Source: Phialocephala subalpina (Eukaryota > Ascomycota > Leotiomycetes > Helotiales > Mollisiaceae). From it: a stretch of DNA of 19,664 nt. This document shows positions 19,469 through 19,664 of the stretch, piece by piece (the stretch's first letter is position 1; every line of letters starts with the position of its first letter). Made by a program: the position numbers and the translations under genes. Location of the stretch: assembly GCA_900073065.1 (NCBI GenBank), contig FJOG01000021.1, forward strand, positions 1,209,510 through 1,229,173, in the 5' to 3' direction. The notes beneath the pieces were generated by a model that saw nothing but the letters and a program-made list of their open reading frames with translations, did no database searches and was not told where the DNA came from.

Positions 19469-19664
19469 TTTATTTAATTTATTTAATTTATTTAATTTAT
19501 TTAATTTATTTAATTTATTTAATTTATTTAATTTATTTAATTTATTTAATTTATTTAATTTATTTAATTTATTTAATTTATTTAATTTATTTAATTTATT
19601 TAATTTATTTAATTTATTTAATTTATTTAATTTATTTAATTTATTTAATTTATTTAATTTATTT
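19469..19664. repeat. (TTTATTTAA)n tandem array, 9-bp period
   Basis: Perfect repeats of TTTATTTAA run from 19469 to the window end: 196 nt, almost 22 copies, with no mismatch seen. The array is cut by the window edge, so its true length is unknown. Confidence 0.95.

Overview
The window looks like part of a filamentous ascomycete (Pezizomycotina) nuclear genome. The genes carry many short introns (mostly 44-78 nt, one of 114 nt) with GT..AG ends and CTAAC/CTGAC-like branch sites. The families are fungal ones: a PTH11/rhodopsin-like receptor, a HET-type protein remnant, an F-box protein of a fungal family, a small cysteine-rich secreted protein and a DUF2786 protein. A Leotiomycetes-like genome is my guess from the flavour of the F-box, DUF2786 and beta-helix sequences; it is not proven.

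Layout. About 18 kb of moderate-GC, gene-bearing DNA sits between two extremely AT-rich blocks (1 to ~715 and ~19050 to 19664). These blocks look like RIP-degraded repeats; the right one ends in a perfect 9-bp satellite. From left to right: (i) a decayed C-terminal half of a HET-type protein directly against the left AT block; (ii) a seven-helix fungal rhodopsin/PTH11-like gene with 8 introns, minus strand; (iii) a non-coding stretch with a small tandem repeat; (iv) a membrane-anchored type-B carboxylesterase, minus strand; (v) an unidentified interrupted reading frame, then an F-box protein gene, minus strand; (vi) an HSL-like (alpha/beta-hydrolase fold 3) esterase, plus strand; (vii) a DUF2231 membrane protein, minus strand; (viii) a beta-helix gene fragment (plus) running tail-to-tail into a DUF2786 gene (minus); (ix) a small secreted SH3-like protein, minus strand; (x) about 1.5 kb with no gene, then the right AT block.

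Exon structures were built by hand from splice signals, reading frame and family resemblance. Six genes (rhodopsin-like, carboxylesterase, F-box, HSL-like esterase, DUF2231, secreted protein) give complete in-frame models of 368, 612, 306, 337, 208 and 120 residues. In the F-box and rhodopsin-like genes, what first looks like broken frames is explained by introns. The HET remnant has frame changes and a stop that introns do not readily explain.

The genes do not form a recognisable pathway. There are two unrelated serine esterases but no backbone biosynthetic enzyme, transporter or cluster regulator. What unites the window is genome architecture: a gene island between RIP-like blocks, with decayed or fused fragments (HET, beta-helix/DUF2786), a candidate effector about 1.5 kb from the AT block, and a TCACGTGA palindrome found three times upstream of genes. 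I found no tRNA, rRNA, CRISPR or intact transposon. I do not see a clear new multi-gene system.
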